Shown here piece by piece: positions 1-4,975 of a DNA stretch of 9,207 nt (positions are counted from its first letter, which is position 1; every line of letters starts with the position of its first letter). The DNA is taken from assembly GCA_021202325.1 (NCBI GenBank), contig JAJQDF010000100.1, forward strand, positions 1 through 9,207. The letters run 5' to 3'. The position numbers and the translations under genes are program-made. Source of the DNA: Clostridiales bacterium. Lineage in GTDB: Bacteria; Bacillota; Clostridia; Lachnospirales; Anaerotignaceae. Under the pieces are notes generated by a model. That model ran no database searches. It was not told where the DNA came from and saw only the letters and a list, made by a program, of their open reading frames with translations.

Positions 1-42
1 ACTATGGTTATTGCGGCTCTTACGGTTTATATTAAAGATTAA
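1..42 (+). other. possible 3' end of a rightward gene (frame uncertain)
   Basis: The first bases could be the tail of a gene entering from the left. One frame reads TMVIAALTVYIKD and stops with TAA at 40-42. Another reads YGYCGSYGLY and stops at 33-35, a Gly/Tyr-rich ending. Both are too short to identify, and nothing in the window decides between them. A convergent gene here would fit the hairpin at 57-94, which could serve both strands. This is inference only. Confidence 0.2.
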
Positions 43-56
43 TATATTAAAAATTA

Positions 57-94
57 CTCCCTCTATGTTTGACAAATGCTTTTCGTAGAGGGAG
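57..94 (-). terminator. intrinsic terminator of the pepP-DUF2161 operon
   Basis: CTCCCTCTATG (57-67) pairs with CGTAGAGGGAG (84-94) with one G-U wobble and a 16-nt loop. Read leftward, the stem is followed by TAATTTTTAATA, a usable U-tract. It begins about 7 bp after the stop codon of the DUF2161 gene. Read rightward the tail is ATTGCTTTATTTA, a poorer tract, so it may work weakly for a convergent gene from the left. Confidence 0.75.
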
Positions 95-100
95 ATTGCT

Positions 101-817
101 TTATTTACGGGATATTTCTTTTGCTTTATTTCTGTAAAACTCTATGGCTTCGGGATATTCCCCGCCGTTCAGTACTTCAAGCCCTTTATCGCTTATGCCG
201 TATATGCCCTTGGATATTTTTTTGAACCAGCCGTAAAAATTGCGGCTGACAATAGTTCCGGCATAGGGCTCATCTAGTATTTTGTTTATTTCGGCAGGCT
301 TGACCTCGCCCAGCCTTTCGGCAATGCAGAGAACATATATGCTTTTCTCTCTGTATGCTGTCATTATTTTTGTTTTTGTTACACCGCCCGTGTTTGTGCG
401 CAGGTTTCTGGCATCTGTTTCTTTATTTAAAGAGGCCTGCTTAGTCGTGTTCTTGGGACGGGAGTGCCCCTCAGGGACAGAGACTACGTCCACGGTTTTG
501 AGGGGACTGTCCAGCGCAACGGTTATTATTCCTATATTCAGCCTTTTCATAAGCATGAGCATATGCCGCCATTCGGCACCCTTGGCGCCCTTTTTAGGCC
601 GGGGGATAACCACATATACCAAGTCGGTCATCGCCTGACGGTCTATGGCCTGATAAACTAGCTTGAGACAAAAATTTCTTTTAAGCTCGGCAATCACCGT
701 TTCGTTATCCTTCTTTGCCACAAGGTCGCATGATTTAACCTCGGCTTGAACATCGTAGTCGAGGGATAAAAAATATTCTTGTACAGGCGGGTACAAGTCC
801 GCTTCCTTAAATTCCAT
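101..817 (-). CDS. DUF2161 family protein, PD-(D/E)XK nuclease-like
   Basis: This 238-residue protein resembles the DUF2161 family, which is thought to share the PD-(D/E)XK phosphodiesterase fold; no function is established. The start MEFKEADLYPPVQEYF is the typical family N-terminus. The nuclease-like core is visible as E26, D31 and E44-L-K46, followed by a conserved-looking helix with Q56 and R60 (KLVYQAIDR). Residues 85-105 form hydrophobic strands. Residues 115-145 are polar and probably a linker, and 148-238 look like a winged-helix module (AERLGEVKPAEINKIL...). The ATG lies inside the last codons of pepP, an 11-bp overlap, with only a weak purine stretch before it (ACGGAA), so translation is probably coupled to pepP. 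It may act on nucleic acid, but catalysis is not shown. No signal peptide or membrane segment is seen. Confidence 0.85.
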   Translation of the reverse strand: MEFKEADLYPPVQEYFLSLDYDVQAEVKSCDLVAKKDNETVIAELKRNFCLKLVYQAIDRQAMTDLVYVVIPRPKKGAKGAEWRHMLMLMKRLNIGIITVALDSPLKTVDVVSVPEGHSRPKNTTKQASLNKETDARNLRTNTGGVTKTKIMTAYREKSIYVLCIAERLGEVKPAEINKILDEPYAGTIVSRNFYGWFKKISKGIYGISDKGLEVLNGGEYPEAIEFYRNKAKEISRK

Positions 818-2063
818 TTCCGTTACCCATAAATTCTTCTATTTCTTCCGATGTTTTCATGAAGCCTTCGCTGAGAAGCTCGCATCCGTCTTCTGTAACA
901 AGAGCGTCGTCCTCAATCCTTATGCCGATGCTGTATTCCTCAATGTAAAGGCCGGGCTCTACAGTTAGAACCATTCCGGGCTCTAGTATTCTGTCCCCAT
1001 AGCGGCCTATGTCGTGAGTTTCGGCTCCGAGATAGTGGCTTACACCGTGGAAATAATATTTTGAAACATCCTCAAAATTATCAACAAGACCTATCTTTTT
1101 AAGCTCATTAAAGTAATATTCCTTGAGTATTTCGTTAAGCTTTGAAAATCTTATGCCGGGCTTTATTGCCTCTATGACCTTTTTCTGACCGGTGAGGACT
1201 ATATCGTATATTTGTTTCTGCAAGGGTGTGAACTTTCCGTTTACGGGGAATGTCCTTGTTATGTCGCCGTTGTAGTAGTCAACTTGGGCTCCGCAGTCAA
1301 CAAGAACAAGGTCGCCGTCGCTGGCAATGCCTGTATTGTCACTGTAGTGGAGTATTGTGCCGTTTTTGCCTGCGGCAACTATAGTTTTGAAGGCCTTGTC
1401 CCTTACGCCGTTTTTGGTGAGGGTAAAATCAAAGTAGGCTTCCAGCTCATATTCGTGCATTCCGGCCTTGGCGTTTTTCATCATGGCCTCAAGGCCGTCT
1501 GTAGTTATCTTTACGGCTTTGCGCATCAAGTCTAACTCATAGGGCTCCTTTATCATTCTCAAATCAGCAAAGAAAGCATAGGCATCCAAAAGCTCAACGG
1601 CAGGATATTTCTTTCTGAATTCATAGGCGAATTTCAGCCCTTCGCTTTCTGCAGCGTTCCAGTCCCTGTCCTCCAGATCGACATAGACATGGGCTATATT
1701 GTTCTTGAAAACGGTTTCGGCCGCATCTTCAAGGAATTTGTCGGTATAGGATATATTGGATATACTTGATTCGTTTTCGGCCTCTTCGGGGGTTATGTTG
1801 GCGCCAACCCATTTGGCAAGATAGCCGTTGTCCCTTTCGACATAGAGGGTTACCGAATTGGCGGTTTCGGTCTTAACGAACATTATTATTTCGTTTTCAC
1901 GGTCAAGACCGGTAACATAGTAAAAATTTCTGTCGGGCGAAAACTGGTAGCGCTCGTCGCCTCTTTTATAGGGGGCTCTGCCGTTGAACAAAACAAGCAT
2001 GGAGTTATCTACCATTTTATCAAACACTTTTTTTCGGTTATTTATAACAAAGTCTTTTTTCAT
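807..2063 (-). CDS. pepP: Xaa-Pro aminopeptidase (M24B family)
   Basis: A 418-residue cytoplasmic metallopeptidase that removes an N-terminal residue preceding proline, important in complete peptide breakdown. Residues 1 to about 160 form the creatinase/AMP_N-type N-terminal domain (NGRAPYKRGDERYQF, FYYVTGL). Residues about 175-410 are the pita-bread catalytic domain. All five dinuclear metal ligands are present: D256 (LVDCGA), D267 (NGDITRTF), H343 (HGVSHYLG), E369 (TVEPGLYI) and E384 (RIEDD). The supporting histidines H239, H339 and H350 are also present, so the enzyme should be active. Length is normal for bacterial PepP. The start is supported by AAGGAGA eight bases upstream (2071-2077). 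It is the first gene of a leftward operon with the overlapping DUF2161 gene and is divergent from the DUF362 gene. Confidence 0.95.
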   Translation of the reverse strand: MKKDFVINNRKKVFDKMVDNSMLVLFNGRAPYKRGDERYQFSPDRNFYYVTGLDRENEIIMFVKTETANSVTLYVERDNGYLAKWVGANITPEEAENESSISNISYTDKFLEDAAETVFKNNIAHVYVDLEDRDWNAAESEGLKFAYEFRKKYPAVELLDAYAFFADLRMIKEPYELDLMRKAVKITTDGLEAMMKNAKAGMHEYELEAYFDFTLTKNGVRDKAFKTIVAAGKNGTILHYSDNTGIASDGDLVLVDCGAQVDYYNGDITRTFPVNGKFTPLQKQIYDIVLTGQKKVIEAIKPGIRFSKLNEILKEYYFNELKKIGLVDNFEDVSKYYFHGVSHYLGAETHDIGRYGDRILEPGMVLTVEPGLYIEEYSIGIRIEDDALVTEDGCELLSEGFMKTSEEIEEFMGNGNGI

Positions 2064-2091
2064 AAAAATTTCTCCTTATAAAATTTCAATG

Positions 2092-2122
2092 ATTACTATT
2101 GGATTATATCACAAATAGTAAT
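2092..2122. promoter_or_regulatory. 9-bp inverted repeat, candidate operator in divergent promoter
   Basis: ATTACTATT (2092-2100) and AATAGTAAT (2114-2122) are exact reverse complements separated by 13 bp. Their centres are 22 bp apart, about two helical turns, as expected for a dimeric regulator binding one face. The repeat covers the pepP start point and -10 and the -35 to -10 spacer of the opposite promoter. The bases are nearly all A/T, so chance is possible. Confidence 0.4.
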
Positions 2123-2127
2123 ATAAT
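2099..2127 (+). promoter_or_regulatory. promoter for the DUF362-ferredoxin gene
   Basis: TTGGAT (2099-2104), a 17-bp spacer and TATAAT (2122-2127) make a plausible sigma-A promoter. The predicted start near 2134 leaves a leader of only about 16 nt, just enough for the ribosome binding site. Its -35 overlaps the pepP -10 by two bases, and its -10 overlaps the pepP -35 by two bases. Confidence 0.5.
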
Positions 2128-2131
2128 TAAA
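2103..2131 (-). promoter_or_regulatory. promoter for pepP
   Basis: On the minus strand there is a perfect extended -10, TGA-TATAAT, with the TATAAT at 2103-2108. Seventeen bases upstream lies a weak -35, TTTAAT (2126-2131). The predicted start is near 2096, about 33 bases before the pepP ATG. It shares bases with the opposing promoter of the DUF362 gene. Confidence 0.6.
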
Positions 2132-2135
2132 CCTC

Positions 2136-2145
2136 AAGGATGTGA
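2136..2145 (+). promoter_or_regulatory. ribosome binding site fixing the DUF362 start
   Basis: AAGGATGTGA differs by one base from the ideal AAGGAGGTGA and ends four bases before the ATG at 2150. It supports that ATG over the in-frame upstream TTG at 2099, which has no Shine-Dalgarno sequence and lies inside the promoter. Confidence 0.75.
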
Positions 2146-2149
2146 TGAA

Positions 2150-3295
2150 ATGTATAATGTTTCTTTATATAAATGCGAAGACTATGAATATGAAAAAGTG
2201 AAGGCTGTTGTCAGAAAGGCAATAGACGACCTTGGCGGAATTTCCTGTTTTGTCTCCAAAGGCGACAGAGTGCTAATAAAGCCAAACCTTGTCATGAAAA
2301 AATCTCCAGATGCGGCGGTGACTACCCATCCGTCAATAATGAGGGCTGTCGCGGAGCTTGTTGCAGAGGCCGGAGGGCATGCTGTAATAGCCGAAAGCCC
2401 CGGAGGCCCATTTAATGAAGCTATGCTTAAGTCGGTATATAAGACCTGCCAAATGACCGATGCCGCAGAAGCCTCGGGAGCTGAGCTGAGCTATAATACG
2501 GAGGTAAGGGATGTATCCTTCCCGGAAGGAAGGCTTTTGAAAAAGATTACCGTTGCCGATGAATTTATGAAGGCTGACAAAATAATAAATGTCTGCAAGC
2601 TGAAGACACATGGCATGGTAAGAATGACCGGCGCAGTTAAAAATATGTTCGGCATGATACCGGGAACAATAAAGGCCGAATATCACCTTAACCGCTCCAA
2701 CATAAACGATTTTGCCAATGCACTCATTGATATATGCCTTTTGGCAAAGCCGGTGCTTAACATAACCGATGCGGTGGAATGTATGGAGGGAAACGGTCCG
2801 ACGGGAGGAACTCCCAAGCACGTGGGACTGATAATAGCTTCGGATAATCCCTTTGCACTGGACATAGCTTCGGCATATATTTTGAATATAAATCCAAAGG
2901 ATATACCGGTCTCGGCAGAGGCCATAAAAAGAGAGCTGAGTCCCAAGAATATAGATGAGATAATATTTATGGGCGACAGCATAAAGCAGTTTGTAAAAAC
3001 TGATTTTGTTGCCCCGGCAACCAAGCCCATAAATGTAACGGAAAAGCTGCCGCTCTTTATGCGCAGGATAATAAACGATACACTTCAGCCATATCCTGAG
3101 TTTAATAAAAATAAATGCGTGGGCTGCGGCCGGTGTGCAGACAACTGTCCGCCAAAGGCACTATCCATGAAGGATGGACGTCCAAGGCTCGAAAAGGCAA
3201 ATTGCATAAGATGTTTTTGTTGTCAGGAGCTTTGTCCGGCAGTGGCGGTCGAAATCAAGAAACCAGTGCTTTACAGAGTGGTTTCTTCGCTGTAA
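2150..3295 (+). CDS. DUF362 protein with C-terminal 2x[4Fe-4S] ferredoxin domain
   Basis: A 381-residue protein. Residues 1 to about 300 are a DUF362 domain, recognised from KPNLV (44-48), TTHPS (58-62), ESPGG (82-86), KLKTHG (150-155), GAVKNMFG (161-168) and EGNGPTGG (213-220). The C-terminus carries two [4Fe-4S] motifs of ferredoxin type: C323-x2-C326-x2-C329-x3-C333-P and C352-x2-C355-x2-C358-x3-C362-P. An extra cysteine, C357, lies in the second. No signal peptide or membrane segment is seen, so it should be cytoplasmic. The DUF362 domain has no settled biochemical role; the fusion suggests electron transfer to a substrate or partner. It appears to be transcribed alone from its own promoter, divergent from pepP, and nothing nearby names its partner. 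The family call is firm; the function is open. Confidence 0.92.
   Translation: MYNVSLYKCEDYEYEKVKAVVRKAIDDLGGISCFVSKGDRVLIKPNLVMKKSPDAAVTTHPSIMRAVAELVAEAGGHAVIAESPGGPFNEAMLKSVYKTCQMTDAAEASGAELSYNTEVRDVSFPEGRLLKKITVADEFMKADKIINVCKLKTHGMVRMTGAVKNMFGMIPGTIKAEYHLNRSNINDFANALIDICLLAKPVLNITDAVECMEGNGPTGGTPKHVGLIIASDNPFALDIASAYILNINPKDIPVSAEAIKRELSPKNIDEIIFMGDSIKQFVKTDFVAPATKPINVTEKLPLFMRRIINDTLQPYPEFNKNKCVGCGRCADNCPPKALSMKDGRPRLEKANCIRCFCCQELCPAVAVEIKKPVLYRVVSSL
3257..3287 (+). other. hairpin at the 3' end of the DUF362 gene
   Basis: AAGAAACCA (3257-3265) pairs perfectly with TGGTTTCTT (3279-3287) around a 13-nt loop, inside the last codons of the gene. No U-tract follows on either strand, so it is not a standard intrinsic terminator. 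It may stabilise the 3' end or be a chance consequence of the codons. No other terminator is visible before ridA. Confidence 0.35.
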
Positions 3296-3329
3296 ACGTG
3301 AAAAATGTTACAAATCAAACAAAGGTTTA

Positions 3330-3358
3330 TTGACTTAATTAAATTTCAGTGTTAAACT
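3330..3358 (+). promoter_or_regulatory. promoter for ridA
   Basis: TTGACT (3330-3335), a 17-bp spacer and an extended -10, TGT-TAAACT (hexamer at 3353-3358), form a good promoter. The predicted start is near 3365, giving a leader of about 43 nt. The strength fits the high-expression codon use of ridA. Confidence 0.65.
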
Positions 3359-3407
3359 AATAACGATGTTTATATAGTTATAAAATAAAGTATGGAGGTA
3401 ATATCTT

Positions 3408-3782
3408 ATGAAATTCACATCAACACCCAAAGCTCCCGCAGCAATCGGACCTTATTCACAGGCTGTATCTGTAAACGGATTATTATTCACATCCGGACAG
3501 GTTGCTTTTGATCCAGCTACAGGCGATATCGTTGGAACAACAATCGAAGAGCAGGTTGAGCAGGTATGCAAGAACCTCGGCGCCATCCTTGAGGAGAACG
3601 GAGTAGGCTACGAGGACGTTGTTAAAACAACATTCTTCCTTGCTGACATGGGAGATTTCGCAGCGTTCAATGCTGTATACGGAAAATATTTCACAGGCAA
3701 ACCTGCTCGTTCATGCGTAGCTGTTAAGACTCTTCCCAGAAATATGCTCTGCGAAGTTGAGGTTATTGCTGAATTAAAGTAA
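3408..3782 (+). CDS. ridA: RidA family reactive enamine/imine deaminase
   Basis: A 124-residue protein of the usual RidA (YjgF/YER057c/UK114) length. Members form trimers and hydrolyse reactive enamine/imine intermediates released by PLP enzymes such as threonine and serine dehydratases, protecting the cell from 2-aminoacrylate damage. The active-site set is present: Y16 (GPYSQ), R101 and C103 (KPARSCVAV) and E116 (CEVEVIA). R101 matches the arginine needed for deaminase activity in Salmonella RidA, so this should be an active member. The ATG is preceded by GGAGGT (3394-3399) at ideal spacing. Codon use differs from the neighbours: isoleucine is ATC four times, ATT once and never ATA, and phenylalanine is TTC seven of eight times, which suggests high expression. 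It is transcribed alone and converges with a YheO-type regulator. Fine substrate specificity is unknown. Confidence 0.95.
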   Translation: MKFTSTPKAPAAIGPYSQAVSVNGLLFTSGQVAFDPATGDIVGTTIEEQVEQVCKNLGAILEENGVGYEDVVKTTFFLADMGDFAAFNAVYGKYFTGKPARSCVAVKTLPRNMLCEVEVIAELK

Positions 3783-3794
3783 TAAAACATGATT

Positions 3795-3816
3795 TGCCGG
3801 TTTAATCTAAACGGCA
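3795..3816 (+). other. small hairpin downstream of ridA
   Basis: TGCCGGTTTA (3795-3804) pairs with TAAACGGCA (3808-3816) with one bulged G and a 3-nt loop. No U-tract follows. It lies between the ridA stop and the bidirectional terminator and may protect the ridA 3' end. Confidence 0.4.
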
Positions 3817-3833
3817 GATAGTGCAGAAAATTT

Positions 3834-3864
3834 ATGGGACGGAAAAATTTCCGTCCCATGTTTT
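3834..3864. terminator. bidirectional intrinsic terminator between ridA and the regulator
   Basis: ATGGGACGGAAA (3834-3845) is the exact complement of TTTCCGTCCCAT (3848-3859), giving a GC-rich stem of at least nine pairs with an A/T loop. Rightward it is followed by GTTTTAGTT, which suits ridA. Leftward it is followed by AAATTTTC, which suits the convergent regulator gene, whose stop lies 20 bp away. Confidence 0.85.
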
Positions 3865-3879
3865 AGTTATATCTAAACT

Positions 3880-4551
3880 TTATTTTTTGTTTTGGTTCTT
3901 AAAATTTCTGATGTGCATATATACTGTGTTCTTGGATATTCCAAGCAGTGCCGCAACCTTTACAACGGAGTCCTTCATATTAAATATACCGTCGGAATAG
4001 AGCGAGAATATTATTTCTCGGTTCCTGTTTACGGCCTGTATGCTTCTGTCGGCAAAAACCTTATCTCTGGCCAAGGTAAGCTTTTCGGAAATAAGCTCAT
4101 CAACGTTTTCAGCAAGGATTTCGTTGATTACGTTTTCCTTCGAAGCAGATGACAAACCGAGAGTCTCTAAGAAGGTGTACAGAGGAGTATCCATATAGAA
4201 ATTTATACAGAGCATTCCTATAACCTTGCCATGCTTGACCTTTATAGCAATTGTGCAGGACTTGAGCTGTTTTCCGGATATACTTTTGTTGTAGTATGTT
4301 ATATACCTGAAATCGGGATTCTTTTTGATGTCATAAAGCATTTTCAGTCCGAAGTCGGTAATGGGAGAGCCTTCTTTTCTTCCTGAGTGGTTATGGACAA
4401 TCTTAATTACTGAGTGGTCAAAGCTGGCGAAGCTGTGCACTACCAGCTCATAGCAGCTTCCGAGATAATCACCCAGTCCTTCGGCAAGGTCGTAGTATTC
4501 CTCTAATATTAGTTTATCGAATTCTGTAAGAGTAATAGGTAAGTGCTCCAT
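3880..4551 (-). CDS. YheO/DauR-type transcriptional regulator (PAS-like + HTH)
   Basis: A 223-residue regulator. Residues about 10-125 form a YheO-type PAS-like sensor domain, seen in GDYLGSCYELVVHSF, DHSVIKIVHNHSGRKEGSPITDF and the strand around 100-120. Residues about 140-175 are a helical linker. The C-terminal 175-215 are the HTH: NREIIFSLYSDGIFNMK, then VVKVAALLGISKNTVYMHIRN. Known relatives include DauR, which controls D-arginine catabolism, and DguR, a D-glutamate-responsive regulator whose operon also holds a RidA homologue. The ligand here is unknown. The gene converges with ridA and is divergent from the giant activase/dehydratase gene, which is its most likely target. Autoregulation is plausible from inverted repeats at its promoter. 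The ATG at 4551 was chosen because AAAGGGG lies seven bases upstream; the in-frame ATG at 4590 lacks a ribosome binding site. Confidence 0.88.
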   Translation of the reverse strand: MEHLPITLTEFDKLILEEYYDLAEGLGDYLGSCYELVVHSFASFDHSVIKIVHNHSGRKEGSPITDFGLKMLYDIKKNPDFRYITYYNKSISGKQLKSCTIAIKVKHGKVIGMLCINFYMDTPLYTFLETLGLSSASKENVINEILAENVDELISEKLTLARDKVFADRSIQAVNRNREIIFSLYSDGIFNMKDSVVKVAALLGISKNTVYMHIRNFKNQNKK

Positions 4552-4558
4552 AATATAT

Positions 4559-4565
4559 CCCCTTT
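4559..4565 (-). promoter_or_regulatory. ribosome binding site fixing the regulator start
   Basis: On the minus strand AAAGGGG lies seven bases before the ATG at 4551. Nothing comparable precedes the alternative ATG at 4590, where the upstream bases are A/T only. The shorter 223-residue form is therefore preferred. Confidence 0.65.
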
Positions 4566-4629
4566 GTAATAAAAGTCCAATATCCGGCATAATAGAAATA
4601 AAAAATCGTTAAATTGAGAAAAAATTTGT

Positions 4630-4645
4630 AGATGTTCATACATCT
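4630..4645. promoter_or_regulatory. palindrome at the regulator's transcription start
   Basis: AGATGT-TCAT-ACATCT is a perfect 6-bp inverted repeat with a 4-bp centre. It sits at about +3 to +18 relative to the predicted start of the regulator's promoter, a normal place for an autorepressor site. It could equally form a small hairpin in the leader RNA. Confidence 0.4.
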
Positions 4646-4654
4646 TACAGAAAT

Positions 4655-4683
4655 ATTATATAGTAGATTATTGAAATTGTCCA
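4655..4683 (-). promoter_or_regulatory. promoter for the YheO-type regulator
   Basis: On the minus strand TGGACA (4678-4683) and TATAAT (4655-4660) are separated by 17 bp, five of six and six of six matches to consensus. The predicted start is near 4648, leaving a leader of about 97 nt. Confidence 0.7.
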
Positions 4684-4798
4684 GTAAATTAAGATGAAAG
4701 TATAAAAAATTGGCGGTATTTTGAATAATAAATCAACTTTTGCTAATATTTTTGTATTGATAGATTTTTTTGTCTAATGTATAATTAATTCTGGACAA
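4677..4798. repeat. CTGGACAA elements in inverted arrangement spanning both promoters
   Basis: TTGTCCAG (4677-4684) and CTGGACAA (4791-4798) are exact reverse complements 114 bp apart, centre to centre. The left copy contains the -35 of the regulator's promoter; the right copy sits on the predicted start of the giant gene. They could be paired binding sites, but the left one resembles a -35 box in its own right. The bases between are AT-rich and otherwise featureless apart from the rightward promoter. Confidence 0.35.
4757..4785 (+). promoter_or_regulatory. strong promoter for the giant activase/dehydratase gene
   Basis: TTGATA (4757-4762), a 17-bp spacer and a perfect TATAAT (4780-4785) make one of the best promoters in the window. 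The bases upstream are A/T-rich and could serve as an UP element. The predicted start is near 4792, which leaves an unusually long leader of about 184 nt. Confidence 0.75.
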
Positions 4799-4975
4799 AC
4801 CATATATTTTTCTGTAACAGAATAGCTGTAAAGGAATATGACTCTGTGAGTTATTTTTTTTATGTTTTATATATGTATTAACATAAATAAAGAGTAATGG
4901 TTGATCGGGCAACAAAGGGCAGTGGCAGGCAGTAATGTTAGGTTAGCCTGTCAATAATTGCAATGAGGTGAATTG
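4792..4975 (+). promoter_or_regulatory. long structured 5' leader of the giant gene
   Basis: The leader holds several possible elements. A palindrome TTCTGT-A-ACAGAA lies at 4810-4822, with a further CTGTAA at 4826-4831. A 7-bp stem with one G-U pair (4838-4844 with 4848-4854) runs into eight Ts (4854-4861), a weak attenuator-like shape. TTTATGTT (4859-4866) pairs with AACATAAA (4880-4887). TGGCAGGC (4923-4930) pairs with GCCTGTCA (4946-4953) with one G-U, just before the ribosome binding site at 4965. I recognise no known riboswitch or T-box motif and no leader peptide of useful length. Confidence 0.45.

Noticed and set aside
282..638. 118-residue open frame on the plus strand within the DUF2161 gene
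   Set aside because: It lies antisense to a recognisable gene, has no ribosome binding site of note and no recognisable domain.
1212..1535. 107-residue plus-strand open frame within pepP
   Set aside because: It is antisense to the catalytic domain of a clearly intact peptidase, and its sequence resembles no family I know.
2099..2149. TTG start extending the DUF362 protein by 17 residues
   Set aside because: The TTG falls inside the predicted promoter, has no ribosome binding site, and the added residues do not match the family; the ATG at 2150 is better.
3257..3287. intrinsic terminator for the DUF362 gene
   Set aside because: The stem is perfect, but no run of Ts follows on either strand.
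4552..4590. ATG at 4590 extending the regulator by 13 residues
   Set aside because: No Shine-Dalgarno sequence precedes it, whereas AAAGGGG precedes the ATG at 4551.
4838..4861. full intrinsic terminator in the leader
   Set aside because: The stem has only three G-C pairs and one wobble, so it is probably too weak to stop most transcription; kept only as a possible attenuator element.
4733..4915. 60-residue minus-strand open frame in the intergenic region
   Set aside because: It covers the promoter and leader of the giant gene, has no convincing ribosome binding site and is a Lys/Tyr/Ile-rich translation of A/T sequence.
4792..4975. known riboswitch or T-box
   Set aside because: No T-box sequence, and no conserved core of a riboswitch class that I can recognise.
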